Shown piece by piece: positions 1 through 9,380 of a stretch of 32,000 nt of DNA. The translations under genes and the position numbers were made by a program. The notes beneath the pieces are model-generated. The model ran no database searches, was not told the DNA's origin, and saw nothing but the letters and a program-made list of their open reading frames with translations. Within the stretch, counting starts at the first letter, position 1, and every line of letters begins with the position of its first letter. The DNA is from an uncultured Gammaproteobacteria bacterium. Lineage in GTDB: Bacteria > Pseudomonadota > Gammaproteobacteria > Pseudomonadales > Azotimanducaceae. The stretch covers positions 1 to 32,000 of the forward strand of contig CAJWYI010000012.1 in the NCBI GenBank assembly GCA_913049815.1, written 5' to 3'.

Positions 1-463
1 TTGATTCCATCAATCGCAATGCATGAGCCACAATGCCAACGCTACGTTGCCACCGCGTACCAGGGGCAAGCTCAGGCTGACAATGCAAACAGGGCCTGAA
101 GCCAGATGCCATCGCACCAGACGCGTTCTCGAAGAATCTCACATTATCGGTATTCAGCCGTCTAACACGACAGACCGTTCGACAGAAAATCCCGGTCGTC
201 ACGACACCTACGAAGAAACGACCGTCATAATGCGCGTCTCGAGACTGCCACGCCTGACGCCAGGCATTCTCTGTCGCTTTGTCGAGTGGGACGGTCGTCA
301 TCATGTGTACGAGAGGTCAGTTCAAGGCACCATTGGATCTTAGGTGTGGTCATTCGATCATGCTAGCCATTTTGGGACATCAAATTTCAGGTCATCCGAC
401 TCACGACTTTGAGGCATGTCGTGATGGCGGTCACGTAGGACATCCCGCACAATATGATCAGAT
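1..463. other. Stretch without a recognisable gene
   Basis: No reading frame here resembles a family I know. An open frame of 106 codons (23-343, +) and one of 62 codons (279-467, +) exist, but their translations look like non-coding sequence: rich in Arg, His and Thr, with no domain pattern and no ribosome binding site. A weak 9-base inverted repeat lies at 218-226 and 290-298. The 3' end presumably carries the promoter of the next gene; TATGAT at 453-458 could be a -10 box, without a convincing -35. This could be decayed coding sequence, but nothing visible proves it. Confidence 0.4.
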
Positions 464-1759
464 ATGAGCACACAACCACCAATGAAAGGCACATTTCCGC
501 TCCTCGCACTGGACGACATACCCAATCGCGAGCGCCTATCCCACGTCTGGCTCAGTCAGTCCTCTGGTCATGACAAAACCAAAGACTCCATACCTGCAAC
601 CCTTCAGTTTCAGTGCGCCATCATCGAGGAACACAACGTCGATCGTCAGATCACACTCACCGTCTACGCCGATCTCGGGGATCCTTCCCTACCCGTGATC
701 GTGACGGATCACCCAGACGAGACCTATGGAGACCATCCACCAACCTCGCTAGCGGAAATCGCGGAGCGTTTGGACATTCGTCCCGTTCACCTATTACACC
801 CCTGGCCGCTCAGCAGCATTCGGATACCGAAACCCTGGGGCGAGGAAATCTGGTTCACAGGGATCGAAGCCCGCGGTGTGAGCCATGTGTTGGATACGCC
901 ACTCCACTGGTTGCTCCATGTCGCTGGTGACCTTTTTGACACCTCATCCCAACTACCTTTGCTGTTGAAAATACTGGCACCCCTATCTCACAACCCCAAG
1001 GGGGATCTCTACTTCGAACTGCACGAACAGAAGCAGGAAGTCTATGTCGTCACACAGGTGGACCCTGAAGCCTGGCCCGATGGTGTTGGTGAGATACGTA
1101 TGGGACTGTCAGCGGAAAAGCGTGCATCTTTCGAAGGCCGCGCAGCCTTTTTGAGATCTTTCCACGACTCGATTCGAGAATACGAACACATCCGACGACA
1201 GATCGACAACGGTACGACCTCCGGCGAACTCGCATCCAGGGAGCAAGAACTACGTGCAGTCACCGAGACCTACACAGACTCAATACGACTCAAAGTCGGT
1301 GATGTTGTTCAGGTACCGACCCTGGTCCCACATTCGTTGCGCCACGGCGTCCGAGTGGTGGAATTCCAGACGCCTCACTATGAACGGAAGATCATCTCGT
1401 TTGCTCAAAAGGTCGTCACACAGAACGAGTGGGATACCGAGGACGCCCTCAATCTTGTCCGAACTGATGTGCCTGAACCGACCATGTTGCTGATCTCAGA
1501 CGAGGATGGCAATCGATGCGAGCTGATCTGTCGATTCGATGCGTTTGAGGTCTACCGACATACTTTGGAACCGGGCGCCTGCCTGACGTTGCGATCATCG
1601 CGATATCAGATTGTTATGGCTATTACATCAGGACTGGAGATGGCTGGAGACGACCTGTTACCAGAGCAGGCAATGGCCCTGCCTCGCAGCACAACAAGTG
1701 ACTGTGTCAACGCGGGTCAATCACCCGCAATACTGCTCGTTGCAGCCCCACTCGGGTAG
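464..1759 (+). CDS. Phosphomannose-isomerase-like cupin protein
   Basis: A 431-residue protein resembling class I mannose-6-phosphate isomerases, the zinc cupins that interconvert mannose-6-P and fructose-6-P. The hallmark PKPWGEEIW lies at residues 122-130. LHEQKQEVY (186-194) occupies the place of the metal-binding His/Glu segment, with H187 and E192 as likely ligands. GDVVQVPTLVPHSLRHG (279-295) followed by VEFQ (299-302) matches the second cupin half, giving H290 and E300. The first 110 residues and a charged, probably helical stretch at 225-275 are not typical of the classical enzyme, and the usual LxxQVHP motif is altered. The substrate is therefore open: it may be a PMI homologue acting on another sugar phosphate. 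It stands alone and converges on mdh with 13 bases between stops. The start at 464 has no clear Shine-Dalgarno; 482 is an alternative ATG. Confidence 0.7.
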   Translation: MSTQPPMKGTFPLLALDDIPNRERLSHVWLSQSSGHDKTKDSIPATLQFQCAIIEEHNVDRQITLTVYADLGDPSLPVIVTDHPDETYGDHPPTSLAEIAERLDIRPVHLLHPWPLSSIRIPKPWGEEIWFTGIEARGVSHVLDTPLHWLLHVAGDLFDTSSQLPLLLKILAPLSHNPKGDLYFELHEQKQEVYVVTQVDPEAWPDGVGEIRMGLSAEKRASFEGRAAFLRSFHDSIREYEHIRRQIDNGTTSGELASREQELRAVTETYTDSIRLKVGDVVQVPTLVPHSLRHGVRVVEFQTPHYERKIISFAQKVVTQNEWDTEDALNLVRTDVPEPTMLLISDEDGNRCELICRFDAFEVYRHTLEPGACLTLRSSRYQIVMAITSGLEMAGDDLLPEQAMALPRSTTSDCVNAGQSPAILLVAAPLG

Positions 1760-1772
1760 CAAGCACGATTTG

Positions 1773-2750
1773 TTAGCCGAGCAGGTCCTTGACCGCATCG
1801 CGTTCTTCCGCCAGCTCTGCCTCAGTTGCGGACATCTTACTTTGACTGTACTCAGAGATCTCAAGACCGGTCACAATAGACCACTCTCCGCCCGCACAGC
1901 GGCAGGGAAACGAGTAAATCAGCCCCTCCTCAACGCCATAGCTACCATCGGAATAGACAGCCATGCTGACCCAGGCGTCTCCAGTTCCGGCGACCCAGTC
2001 ACGCATGTGTTCGATCGCCGCATTCGCCGCAGATGCCGCACTTGACAGGCCGCGCGCATCAATAATGGCCGCGCCTCGTTGCTGAACAGTGGGGATAAAA
2101 TCGCTATCGACCCAGTCCTGATCGACCAGATCCGAAGCCGCAGTCCCTGCAACATCAGCATGGAAGATATCGGGGTATTGGGTTGCTGAGTGGTTACCCC
2201 AGATCGTCATCCCAGAGACTTTTGTCACATGTTTGCCTGTTTTCTGGGCAAGCTGCGTCAGCGCACGGTTGTGATCGAGTCGTGTCATTGCAGTGAACTG
2301 GCATGCCTCAAGATCCGGCGCATTACGTTGAGCGATGAGACAGTTCGTGTTGGCAGGATTACCCACCACCAGGACCTTCACATCCTTGGCTGCGTGATCG
2401 TTCAGAGACTTCCCCTGAGCTGAAAAAATCGCCCCATTGGCTTCAAGCAGATCCTTGCGCTCCATACCGGGTCCTCGAGGTCTAGAGCCAACAAGCATCG
2501 CGTAGGACGCATCCTTAAATGCAACGTCCGGGTCATCTGTTGCAATGATGTCCGCGATCAACGGGAATGCACAATCATCAAGTTCCATCACCACACCCCT
2601 GACAGCTTCCATGGCGGGCGGGATTTCGAGTAACTGCAGAGTGACGGGCTGATCGTCACCCAGCATCTGACCTGATGCAATCCGGAACAACAGTGAATAG
2701 CTGATCTGCCCCGCGGCACCTGTGACTGCAACCCTGACCGGTTCTTTCAT
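1773..2750 (-). CDS. mdh: Malate dehydrogenase
   Basis: NAD-dependent malate dehydrogenase (325 residues), oxidising malate to oxaloacetate in the TCA cycle in the cytosol. The Rossmann motif TGAAGQI is at residues 10-16. The substrate-binding loop [10 protein letters not shown] (89-98) carries two arginines (R92, R98). VGNPANTN is at 129-136, the Asp/Arg pair LDHNR at 158-162, and the catalytic His is H187 in IWGNHSATQ. The pattern is that of the cytosolic-type family common in Pseudomonas relatives and Burkholderia rather than the E. coli type. The frame stays open 30 codons upstream, but homology begins at the ATG at 2750, which has AAGGAAAG just upstream and lies downstream of a good promoter. 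It is transcribed away from gltB. Confidence 0.95.
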   Translation of the reverse strand: MKEPVRVAVTGAAGQISYSLLFRIASGQMLGDDQPVTLQLLEIPPAMEAVRGVVMELDDCAFPLIADIIATDDPDVAFKDASYAMLVGSRPRGPGMERKDLLEANGAIFSAQGKSLNDHAAKDVKVLVVGNPANTNCLIAQRNAPDLEACQFTAMTRLDHNRALTQLAQKTGKHVTKVSGMTIWGNHSATQYPDIFHADVAGTAASDLVDQDWVDSDFIPTVQQRGAAIIDARGLSSAASAANAAIEHMRDWVAGTGDAWVSMAVYSDGSYGVEEGLIYSFPCRCAGGEWSIVTGLEISEYSQSKMSATEAELAEERDAVKDLLG

Positions 2751-2789
2751 GACTTTCCTTGACTGATGGGGGGTGTTGAAAAGGCCGGC

Positions 2790-2798
2790 ATTATAGCA
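2790..2798 (-). promoter_or_regulatory. Extended -10 promoter of mdh
   Basis: The minus strand reads TGCTATAAT, a perfect -10 hexamer with the TG extension, about 40 bases before the mdh ATG. No good -35 box is visible, which fits an extended -10 promoter. The expected transcript start is near 2783, giving a leader of roughly 33 bases. Confidence 0.6.
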
Positions 2799-2953
2799 AC
2801 GCCTGCGTTCTGGAAGCACCTCTCTAGTAATACCCACCAAATCACGGCTATTTCACGTAACTTTTGTACCTCCACCAAATCTCCATTCTAAATAAATCAC
2901 TTATTTTCAATAGGTTACATTCAAAACAATTGGCGTGGTCCGTGCCGATACTC

Positions 2954-2981
2954 TTGACTTTCGGGGGTGCAATGTTATTGT
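2954..2981 (+). promoter_or_regulatory. Sigma-70 promoter of gltBD
   Basis: TTGACT (2954-2959) and TATTGT (2976-2981) are spaced by 16 bases, a good sigma-70 pair oriented toward gltB. Transcription would start near 2988 and leave a leader of about 100 bases. The region before it (2841-2930) is AT-rich, unlike the surrounding coding DNA, as expected for a divergent mdh/gltB control region. Confidence 0.55.
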
Positions 2982-2987
2982 GAGCGC

Positions 2988-3091
2988 CCCGTGTTCAGCG
3001 GGCCTTTCAGGTAGCCTTCGGGCAAAAGGAAACGCCGATTTCACATCCGCCCGGGATTCGGAACGGCATTGGCAAAGAGCATAGATTCACG
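2988..3091 (+). promoter_or_regulatory. Structured leader of gltB mRNA
   Basis: The predicted untranslated leader has a hairpin with stem CCCG (2988-2991)/CGGG (2999-3002), then a C(UUCG)G tetraloop hairpin GCC-TTCG-GGC (3014-3023). A purine run AAAAGGA (3024-3030) follows, which looks like a ribosome binding site but has no start codon at a workable distance. The leader is longer than needed for simple initiation. I do not match it to a known riboswitch class, and a regulatory function is a guess. Confidence 0.3.
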
Positions 3092-6000
3092 ATGACCAAC
3101 ACTCAGAACAGTAGGTTGTCCCTGCCCCGCATCGCGCCGGAGAAACAGGGGTTGTACGACCCTGCGTTCGAACATGATGCCTGCGGTGTAGGCTTCGTGG
3201 CTCACATCCGTGGTGAGGCCAGCCATCAAATCTTGTTGGACGCTGAAGAAATTAACTGCCATATGGACCATCGAGGTGGCAATGGGTTTGAGGCCAACAC
3301 CGGTGATGGTGCCGGTATTCTGACCGCTCTTCCCCACAAACTGTTTGCCCGTGAAGCGGCATTACTGGGTTTTGATCTTCCTGCGGCCGGGCAATACGGC
3401 ACCGGGAACATTTTTCTGCCACAAGACGAAGCGGTTCGCACTGACTGTAAAGCGAGGATCGAAGCGATCTGCACCGAAGAAGGCCAGCAAGCCCTTGGAT
3501 GGCGATCAGTACCTATCGACGCCGACAAAGCGGATGTCGGACCTGCCGCCAGAGCTTGTATGCCTGTTACCGAGCAACTCTTCGTCGCCGGGAACGGCAT
3601 TGAAGGAGATGAACTGGAACGTCGACTCTACCTGATCCGCAAGCGCTTCACCCGTGAATTAAAAGATGATGATACTGTGTCAGATGGGAACCTGCTGTAC
3701 GCCTGCAGTTTTTCCACACGAGTGATCGTCTACAAGGGCATGCTCACACCGGCCCAGGTTTTCCCGTTCTACGACGACCTGTCAGATATCGACTTCGAAA
3801 CTCACCTCGCGATGGTGCACTCGCGGTTCAGTACCAACACTTTCCCTTCCTGGGATCGGGCCCAGCCCAACCGGTTTATGAGCCACAACGGCGAGATCAA
3901 CACGTTACGCGGCAATCAGAATCTCATGACCGCGCGTCAGGGTGTCGTCGCATCGGCAATCTATGGCGATGAGGTCACCAAATTGTTCCCCGTCGTCGAA
4001 CCTGACTGCTCTGATTCGGGAACGTTCGACAACGTACTCGAGTTCCTTCTCATGAACGGACGCTCGCTGCAGGAGGCCATCATGATGATGGTGCCAGAAG
4101 CCTGGCAGCAGGATCAAAACATGTCAGCCACAAAACGTGCGTTCTACGAATTCCATTCCGCTCAAATGGAGCCCTGGGACGGACCGGCCTCAATTGCGTT
4201 TACTGACGGAAAGTATATTGGTGCTGTACTGGATCGAAACGGTCTGCGCCCAAGCCGCTATTACGTGACCCATGACGACAAGGTCATCATGGCGTCTGAG
4301 GTTGGGGTCCTGAAAGTCGACCCGGAAAATGTTAAGAGCAAAGGTCGGTTGCAACCAGGTCGCATGTTTCTCATCGACTTTGAAGCCGGCCGAATGATTC
4401 CGGACGAGGAATTGAAGACCGAATTCGCGAACAAGCGCCCGTATAGCGAGTGGTTGTCAACACACAAAATTGCACTCACTGATATTCAGCAACACGTTAA
4501 CGATAGTGGCTACCAGCCCGGGACGTTACTGGCGAGGATGCGCGCATTTGGCTACACCACCGAAACCATGCAGTTCATGCTGCTACCAATGGTGACGGAA
4601 GCTCGCGATCCCCTGGGATCCATGGGAAACGATGCCGCTTTAGCTGTTTTGTCCGACAAACCTCGCATGATCTACGACTACTTCAAACAGTTGTTTGCAC
4701 AGGTCACAAACCCTCCTATCGACTCGATTCGGGAAGAAGTGGTCATGTCTCTTTCCTGCTTTATCGGACCTGAAGGCAACCTTCTGGACACAACGCCAGG
4801 GCATGCGCAGCGTCTGGAAATACCCCATCCCATACTTAGTGATGAAGAACTCGTTTCACTGAAACAGATGGATCAACGGGGCTGGCGAACACGCACAATC
4901 GATATCACTTTTGATAAGGCTGAAGGCCGAGCGGGCATGACTGACGCTCTAGACCGCATCTGCAACGAAGCAAGCCAAGCCATTGAAGATGGCTACTCAC
5001 TGATTATTCTCTCAGATCGAAACATCTCAGAGACCCGTGTTCCACTCAGTTCACTGGTTGCCTGTGGCGCCGTACATCATCATCTCGTAAAGACCTTCTC
5101 GCGAACACGCATTGGTCTAGTGCTGGAAACTGGTGAGGCTCGCGAAGTTCATCATCACTGCCTGCTCACGGGGTACGGCGCAGACGCCATCAATCCTTAC
5201 CTTGCGTTCGAAGCCATCTGGGAGGCCCGCGAAAAGGGTCAACTGCCACAGGATCAGTACAGCAACTACGACAGCATCATAACCGCCTACCGGAAGGCTG
5301 TGGCCAAAGGCATGCTCAAAGTGATGGCGAAAATGGGTATCTCAACACTTCAAAGTTATAAGAGTGCGCAGATCTTCGAAGCCGTTGGTATCAGTACGGA
5401 GATCATTGACCGCTGCTTTACCGGAACGGCGAGCCGCGTGGAGGGTATTACCTGGGATGTGTTGACTCGAGAAATCATGGATCGCCACTCATTGGGTTAT
5501 CCGGCGCGTGGTGACAACCTCATCCCGGTTTTGCAGAACAACGGCGATTTTCACTGGCGACGCGGTGGCGATGCTCACATGTGGGACCCGGAGGCCATCT
5601 CAAATCTGCAGGTCGCGGCGCGCACAAATAACGAAGATGCCTACTGGGCGTTCTCGAAGTACATTAATGAAGAATCGACAAAACGTTGCACATTTCGGGG
5701 CCTTATGTCGTTCATCGAAGATGGCAATAGCGGCCCTATCGATATCGAAGAGGTCGAGCCCGAAACTGAGATCGTGAAGCGCTTCTGTACCGGTGCAATG
5801 AGCTTCGGATCCATCTCAGCAGAGAGCCATGAATCACTAGCCATCGCAATGAACCGCCTTGGCGGTAAATCAAACACCGGTGAGGGTGGCGAAGACCCTG
5901 AAAGATTTGTTCCGATGGCGAACGGCGATTCTCGACGATCAGCCATCAAACAGGTCGCGTCGGGTCGCTTCGGCGTCACCATCTGGTATCTCGCCAATGC

Positions 6001-7660
6001 GGACGAGCTGCAGATCAAAATTGTGCAGGGTGCTAAACCTGGCGAGGGTGGCGAGCTACCCGGCGGTAAGGTCGACCAGACCATCGCGCGCATCAGGCAT
6101 TCGACGCCTGGGGTTGGATTGATCAGTCCGCCACCACACCACGATATCTATTCAATCGAGGATATTGCACAGCTGATTCACGACCTGAAAAACGCGAATC
6201 CCAGTGCACGGATCAGCGTCAAACTGGGTTCCGAAATCGGCGTAGGTACCATCGCCGCAGGCGTGACCAAGGCCAAAACCGATCATCTGGTGATTGCAGG
6301 CCACGATGGCGGTACGGGGGCATCCCCTCTCACCAGCATCAAACATGCCGGCATTCCTTGGGAACTGGGGCTGGCTGAAACGCAACAGACGCTGGTCATG
6401 AACAACCTGCGATCACGCGTTTATCTCCAGACTGATGGCCAGCTCAAGACAGGGCGAGATGTCGCGATCGCCACTTTGCTGGGCGCAGAAGAATACGGAT
6501 TCGCAACCGCACCGCTCATCACACTGGGATGCATCATGATGCGGAAGTGTCATCTCAACACCTGCCCGGTAGGCATTGCGACCCAGGATGAAGAGCTTCG
6601 TAAGAAATTTACCGGTCAACCGGACCACGTGGTTAACTATCTGATGATGGTCGCTAAGGAAATGCGCCAGATCATGGCTCAACTCGGTTTCAGAACGGTC
6701 AACGATATGGTCGGTCGCTCTGATATGTTGAATGTCGACGCGGCTATAAATCATTGGAAATCTAAAGGTCTGGATCTGACGTCCATCCTGAGTCCCGCTC
6801 AGATCATGTACGACGATACTGATGTCTACCGGACACGCAGTCAGGATCATGAACTTGAAAAGGCTCTGGACCAGAAACTACTCGTGGAAGCCGAGTCGGC
6901 ACTCCGTGAAGGCAAGGCGGTCAACATCAACATGCCTGTCGTCAATACAGATCGAGTAGTCGGGACGATCCTGTCCCATGAACTCGCGAAGGCAACGGCA
7001 GGACAGGGTCTCCCGGATGACACTATTCATATCAAACTGAATGGCAGCGCCGGTCAGAGTCTCGGCGCCTGGTTGGCGCCCGGGATCACGATTGAAGTAG
7101 AAGGCGACGCCAACGACTACGTGGGTAAAGGTCTGTCTGGCGGCCGTCTTGTCGTGTATCCACCTGAAGCCAGCACATTCGCGCCAGAAGACAACATCCT
7201 GATTGGCAACGTCGTCCTGTATGGGGCTACCAGTGGCGAAGCATATTTCAGAGGAATAGCTGCGGAACGATTTTGCGTACGCAACAGTGGCGCACGCGCT
7301 GTCGTCGAAGGCATCGGTGACCATGGTTGTGAATATATGACCGGTGGGCGTGTGGTTGTGATCGGTGAAACCGGCCGAAACTTTGGCGCCGGAATGAGTG
7401 GTGGTATTGCCTATGTGCTGGATCGGGACAATCAATTCGCCAGTCGGTGCAACATGGAAACCTTTGAACTAGAACCGGTAACTGGCGATGACGATGTCGC
7501 AGAGCTCCGAACAATGCTTGAGTCTCACCACAAATTCACGCGCTCTAGTGTCGCAGCGGATCTCCTCGCTGACTGGGATAACGCCCTGGGACTATTCAAG
7601 AAGGTGATGCCCACTGACTACAAACGCGTATTGCTGGAAGCCGCCGACAAGGCCGCGTAG
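3092..7660 (+). CDS. gltB: Glutamate synthase (NADPH) large subunit
   Basis: GOGAT alpha subunit (1522 residues, normal family length), which transfers the amide of glutamine to 2-oxoglutarate to give two glutamates. The class II amidotransferase domain starts at C31 in HDACGVGF, so a 30-residue propeptide is expected to be cleaved to expose the nucleophile. The central region and FMN-binding synthase domain follow, with GEGGEDPERF near residue 927 and PGEGGELPGGKV near 983. The 3Fe-4S cysteines are C1147, C1153 and C1158 in CIMMRKCHLNTC. The C-terminal beta-helix has the expected glycine repeats (about 1330-1470). It is followed by gltD after 21 bases, and the two form an operon. No disruption is seen over 4.5 kb. 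Confidence 0.97.
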   Translation: MTNTQNSRLSLPRIAPEKQGLYDPAFEHDACGVGFVAHIRGEASHQILLDAEEINCHMDHRGGNGFEANTGDGAGILTALPHKLFAREAALLGFDLPAAGQYGTGNIFLPQDEAVRTDCKARIEAICTEEGQQALGWRSVPIDADKADVGPAARACMPVTEQLFVAGNGIEGDELERRLYLIRKRFTRELKDDDTVSDGNLLYACSFSTRVIVYKGMLTPAQVFPFYDDLSDIDFETHLAMVHSRFSTNTFPSWDRAQPNRFMSHNGEINTLRGNQNLMTARQGVVASAIYGDEVTKLFPVVEPDCSDSGTFDNVLEFLLMNGRSLQEAIMMMVPEAWQQDQNMSATKRAFYEFHSAQMEPWDGPASIAFTDGKYIGAVLDRNGLRPSRYYVTHDDKVIMASEVGVLKVDPENVKSKGRLQPGRMFLIDFEAGRMIPDEELKTEFANKRPYSEWLSTHKIALTDIQQHVNDSGYQPGTLLARMRAFGYTTETMQFMLLPMVTEARDPLGSMGNDAALAVLSDKPRMIYDYFKQLFAQVTNPPIDSIREEVVMSLSCFIGPEGNLLDTTPGHAQRLEIPHPILSDEELVSLKQMDQRGWRTRTIDITFDKAEGRAGMTDALDRICNEASQAIEDGYSLIILSDRNISETRVPLSSLVACGAVHHHLVKTFSRTRIGLVLETGEAREVHHHCLLTGYGADAINPYLAFEAIWEAREKGQLPQDQYSNYDSIITAYRKAVAKGMLKVMAKMGISTLQSYKSAQIFEAVGISTEIIDRCFTGTASRVEGITWDVLTREIMDRHSLGYPARGDNLIPVLQNNGDFHWRRGGDAHMWDPEAISNLQVAARTNNEDAYWAFSKYINEESTKRCTFRGLMSFIEDGNSGPIDIEEVEPETEIVKRFCTGAMSFGSISAESHESLAIAMNRLGGKSNTGEGGEDPERFVPMANGDSRRSAIKQVASGRFGVTIWYLANADELQIKIVQGAKPGEGGELPGGKVDQTIARIRHSTPGVGLISPPPHHDIYSIEDIAQLIHDLKNANPSARISVKLGSEIGVGTIAAGVTKAKTDHLVIAGHDGGTGASPLTSIKHAGIPWELGLAETQQTLVMNNLRSRVYLQTDGQLKTGRDVAIATLLGAEEYGFATAPLITLGCIMMRKCHLNTCPVGIATQDEELRKKFTGQPDHVVNYLMMVAKEMRQIMAQLGFRTVNDMVGRSDMLNVDAAINHWKSKGLDLTSILSPAQIMYDDTDVYRTRSQDHELEKALDQKLLVEAESALREGKAVNINMPVVNTDRVVGTILSHELAKATAGQGLPDDTIHIKLNGSAGQSLGAWLAPGITIEVEGDANDYVGKGLSGGRLVVYPPEASTFAPEDNILIGNVVLYGATSGEAYFRGIAAERFCVRNSGARAVVEGIGDHGCEYMTGGRVVVIGETGRNFGAGMSGGIAYVLDRDNQFASRCNMETFELEPVTGDDDVAELRTMLESHHKFTRSSVAADLLADWDNALGLFKKVMPTDYKRVLLEAADKAA

Positions 7661-7681
7661 TAAGAACAAGGTATTTTCTAA

Positions 7682-9139
7682 ATGGGTAAACCAACCGGCT
7701 TCAAGGAATTCGAACGCGAAACGGTCCCATATCGTGTCGAATCCGAGCGCGTGCAGGATTTTGGCGAAATCTACACCGAACATGATGAATCACATCTGAC
7801 GACTCAGGGTGCTCGCTGCATGGACTGTGGTGTGCCTTTCTGCCAATCGGGCGATGGTTGTCCGATTCATAACCTGATTCCAGAATGGAACGATCTCATC
7901 TACCGGGGTCGCTGGCACGACGCCTACGAACGGCTATCCAAAACCAACAATTTTCCCGAGTTTACGGGTCGCGTCTGTCCAGCACCGTGTGAGGGCGCTT
8001 GCGTACTCGGGATTACAAACCCACCCGTGACCATCAAAAATATCGAAAACGCGATCATTGATAGAGCGTGGGAGGAAGGCTGGGTCCTGCCGAGGGTTCC
8101 TACCAAGCGCACGGGCAAGAAGGTTGCTGTAATTGGGTCCGGTCCTTGTGGTCTATCCGCAGCCGCACAGCTGAATCAGGCCGGCCACGATGTCACCGTT
8201 TACGAGAAATCAGATCGTGTCGGCGGATTACTGATGTATGGCATTCCAAATATGAAACTCGACAAAAAGGTCGTTGTTGAGAGAAGAATCGATATTCTCA
8301 AACGTGAGGGCGTGAATTTCGTCACTAACGCTGATGTTGGTGGGATCGGAGATCGTGCCGTGGATGTCCTTGAAATTCAATGCAACAACGACGCCATCCT
8401 GCTCGCCTTGGGAGCAGGTCGTGCACGTGACCTTCCAATCCCCGGGCGCGAAGGTGACGGTGTTCACTTCGCCATGGAGTTTCTCCACAAGAATACCAAG
8501 TCACTGCTCGACTCCAATCACGAAGACGGTCATTACATCTCTGCAAAAGACAAAGATGTCATCGTCATCGGCGGAGGCGATACCGGTACGGATTGTATCG
8601 GTACTTCACTGCGTCACGGGTGCAAATCACTGGTAAATTTTGAGCTGTTCCCACAGCCGCCGATGGAACGTGCACCGAACAACCCGTGGCCCCTCTGGCC
8701 GCGCATCTACAGGGTCGACTATGGGCATGCCGAAGCGGCCGACCGTTTCGGTGACGATCCACGCGTGTACTCCATCAACAGTACAGACTTCGTGCGAGGT
8801 GACGATGGCACACTGAAAGGGATCAACACGGTGAATGTAGATGCAGATCTCAAGCCTATTGAAGGCACCGAAAAGTTCTGGCCTGCCAATTTGGTCCTGC
8901 TATCCATGGGATTCCTGGGGCCCGAGCACTACATCAATGAGTCACTCGGTATCGATCTAGACGACCGCGGAAACTACCGGGCCAACAAGGAAGATTTTCG
9001 CACCTCAATTGATGGTATCTACGCCGCCGCAGAATGCAGACGAGGTCAGGATCTCGTGGTCCGCGCGATTAATGAGGGCAGGGAAGCAGCTCGCGCGATC
9101 GATACCGATCTGATGGGCACAAGCGAATTGCCGGTCTGA
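7682..9139 (+). CDS. gltD: Glutamate synthase (NADPH) small subunit
   Basis: GOGAT beta subunit (485 residues), which takes electrons from NADPH through FAD and Fe-S centres to the large subunit. The N-terminal cysteine clusters are present: C46, C49, C54, C60 and C99, C103, C107. The first dinucleotide fold has GSGPCG (152-157) with the GG of RVGGLL downstream; the second has IGGGDTGTD in the middle of the protein. The C-terminal FAD segment is [20 protein letters not shown], where A-E-C-R replaces the more usual A-G-D-x-R-R-G of the family (seen directly; effect unknown). The start at 7682 follows AAGG at a rather long spacing. The operon ends at the terminator at 9183. Confidence 0.96.
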   Translation: MGKPTGFKEFERETVPYRVESERVQDFGEIYTEHDESHLTTQGARCMDCGVPFCQSGDGCPIHNLIPEWNDLIYRGRWHDAYERLSKTNNFPEFTGRVCPAPCEGACVLGITNPPVTIKNIENAIIDRAWEEGWVLPRVPTKRTGKKVAVIGSGPCGLSAAAQLNQAGHDVTVYEKSDRVGGLLMYGIPNMKLDKKVVVERRIDILKREGVNFVTNADVGGIGDRAVDVLEIQCNNDAILLALGAGRARDLPIPGREGDGVHFAMEFLHKNTKSLLDSNHEDGHYISAKDKDVIVIGGGDTGTDCIGTSLRHGCKSLVNFELFPQPPMERAPNNPWPLWPRIYRVDYGHAEAADRFGDDPRVYSINSTDFVRGDDGTLKGINTVNVDADLKPIEGTEKFWPANLVLLSMGFLGPEHYINESLGIDLDDRGNYRANKEDFRTSIDGIYAAAECRRGQDLVVRAINEGREAARAIDTDLMGTSELPV

Positions 9140-9173
9140 TCCAAATCAACCAAATCTCTCTGAATAACGCCAC

Positions 9174-9380
9174 TCAGAAAGGAAAAGGCCAGCGAAAGCT
9201 GTCCTTTTTTCTACTGTATCCTGATAGCAGTAACCGCAGGTAAACGTTGCGGGACTCTGCAAACCACTCGGGGGTGTCACGGCGAGCATAGTCGGCGCGC
9301 CACCCAATACCGACGACGTCGGTCAAATCAGACTGATAACGACTGCGTAAGGCCCTATCCGCGCGAATCAGCCCCCACAA
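9174..9380 (-). CDS. Doubtful small ORF after aroB
   Basis: A 68-codon frame opens with TTG at 9380, overlapping the aroB stop, and runs into the terminator. The middle of its translation (VVGIGWRADYARRDTPEWF, about residues 22-40) and its codon choice look more like real protein than most shadow frames. It has no recognisable domain or Shine-Dalgarno, and its last residues are encoded by the terminator stem. It may be a small gene, the tail of a lost gene (damX follows aroB in Pseudomonas), or chance. I do not recognise it. Confidence 0.2.
   Translation of the reverse strand: MWGLIRADRALRSRYQSDLTDVVGIGWRADYARRDTPEWFAESRNVYLRLLLSGYSRKKDSFRWPFPF
9183..9210 (+). terminator. Intrinsic terminator after gltBD
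   Basis: Stem AAAAGG (9183-9188) pairs with CCTTTT (9203-9208). After one mismatch CAGC (9190-9193) pairs with GCTG (9198-9201), closed by a GAAA (GNRA) tetraloop. A run of six T follows on the plus strand. The reverse strand reads as a hairpin ending in TTTT, so it may also stop the aroK-aroB transcript that comes from the other side. Confidence 0.8.

Noticed and set aside
218-298. Inverted repeat ACGACCGTC / GACGGTCGT
   Set aside because: Only nine bases per arm with a 63-base spacer and no associated gene or insertion-sequence feature. Expected by chance.
23-343. 106-codon frame at the left edge as a gene
   Set aside because: No ribosome binding site, no domain pattern and a composition typical of random frames.
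2931-2946. TGGCGTGGTCCGTGCC as a second sigma-54 promoter before gltB
   Set aside because: It has GG-N10-GC spacing, but several consensus positions differ, no NtrC dyad is visible upstream, and it sits next to a better sigma-70 promoter. Probably chance.
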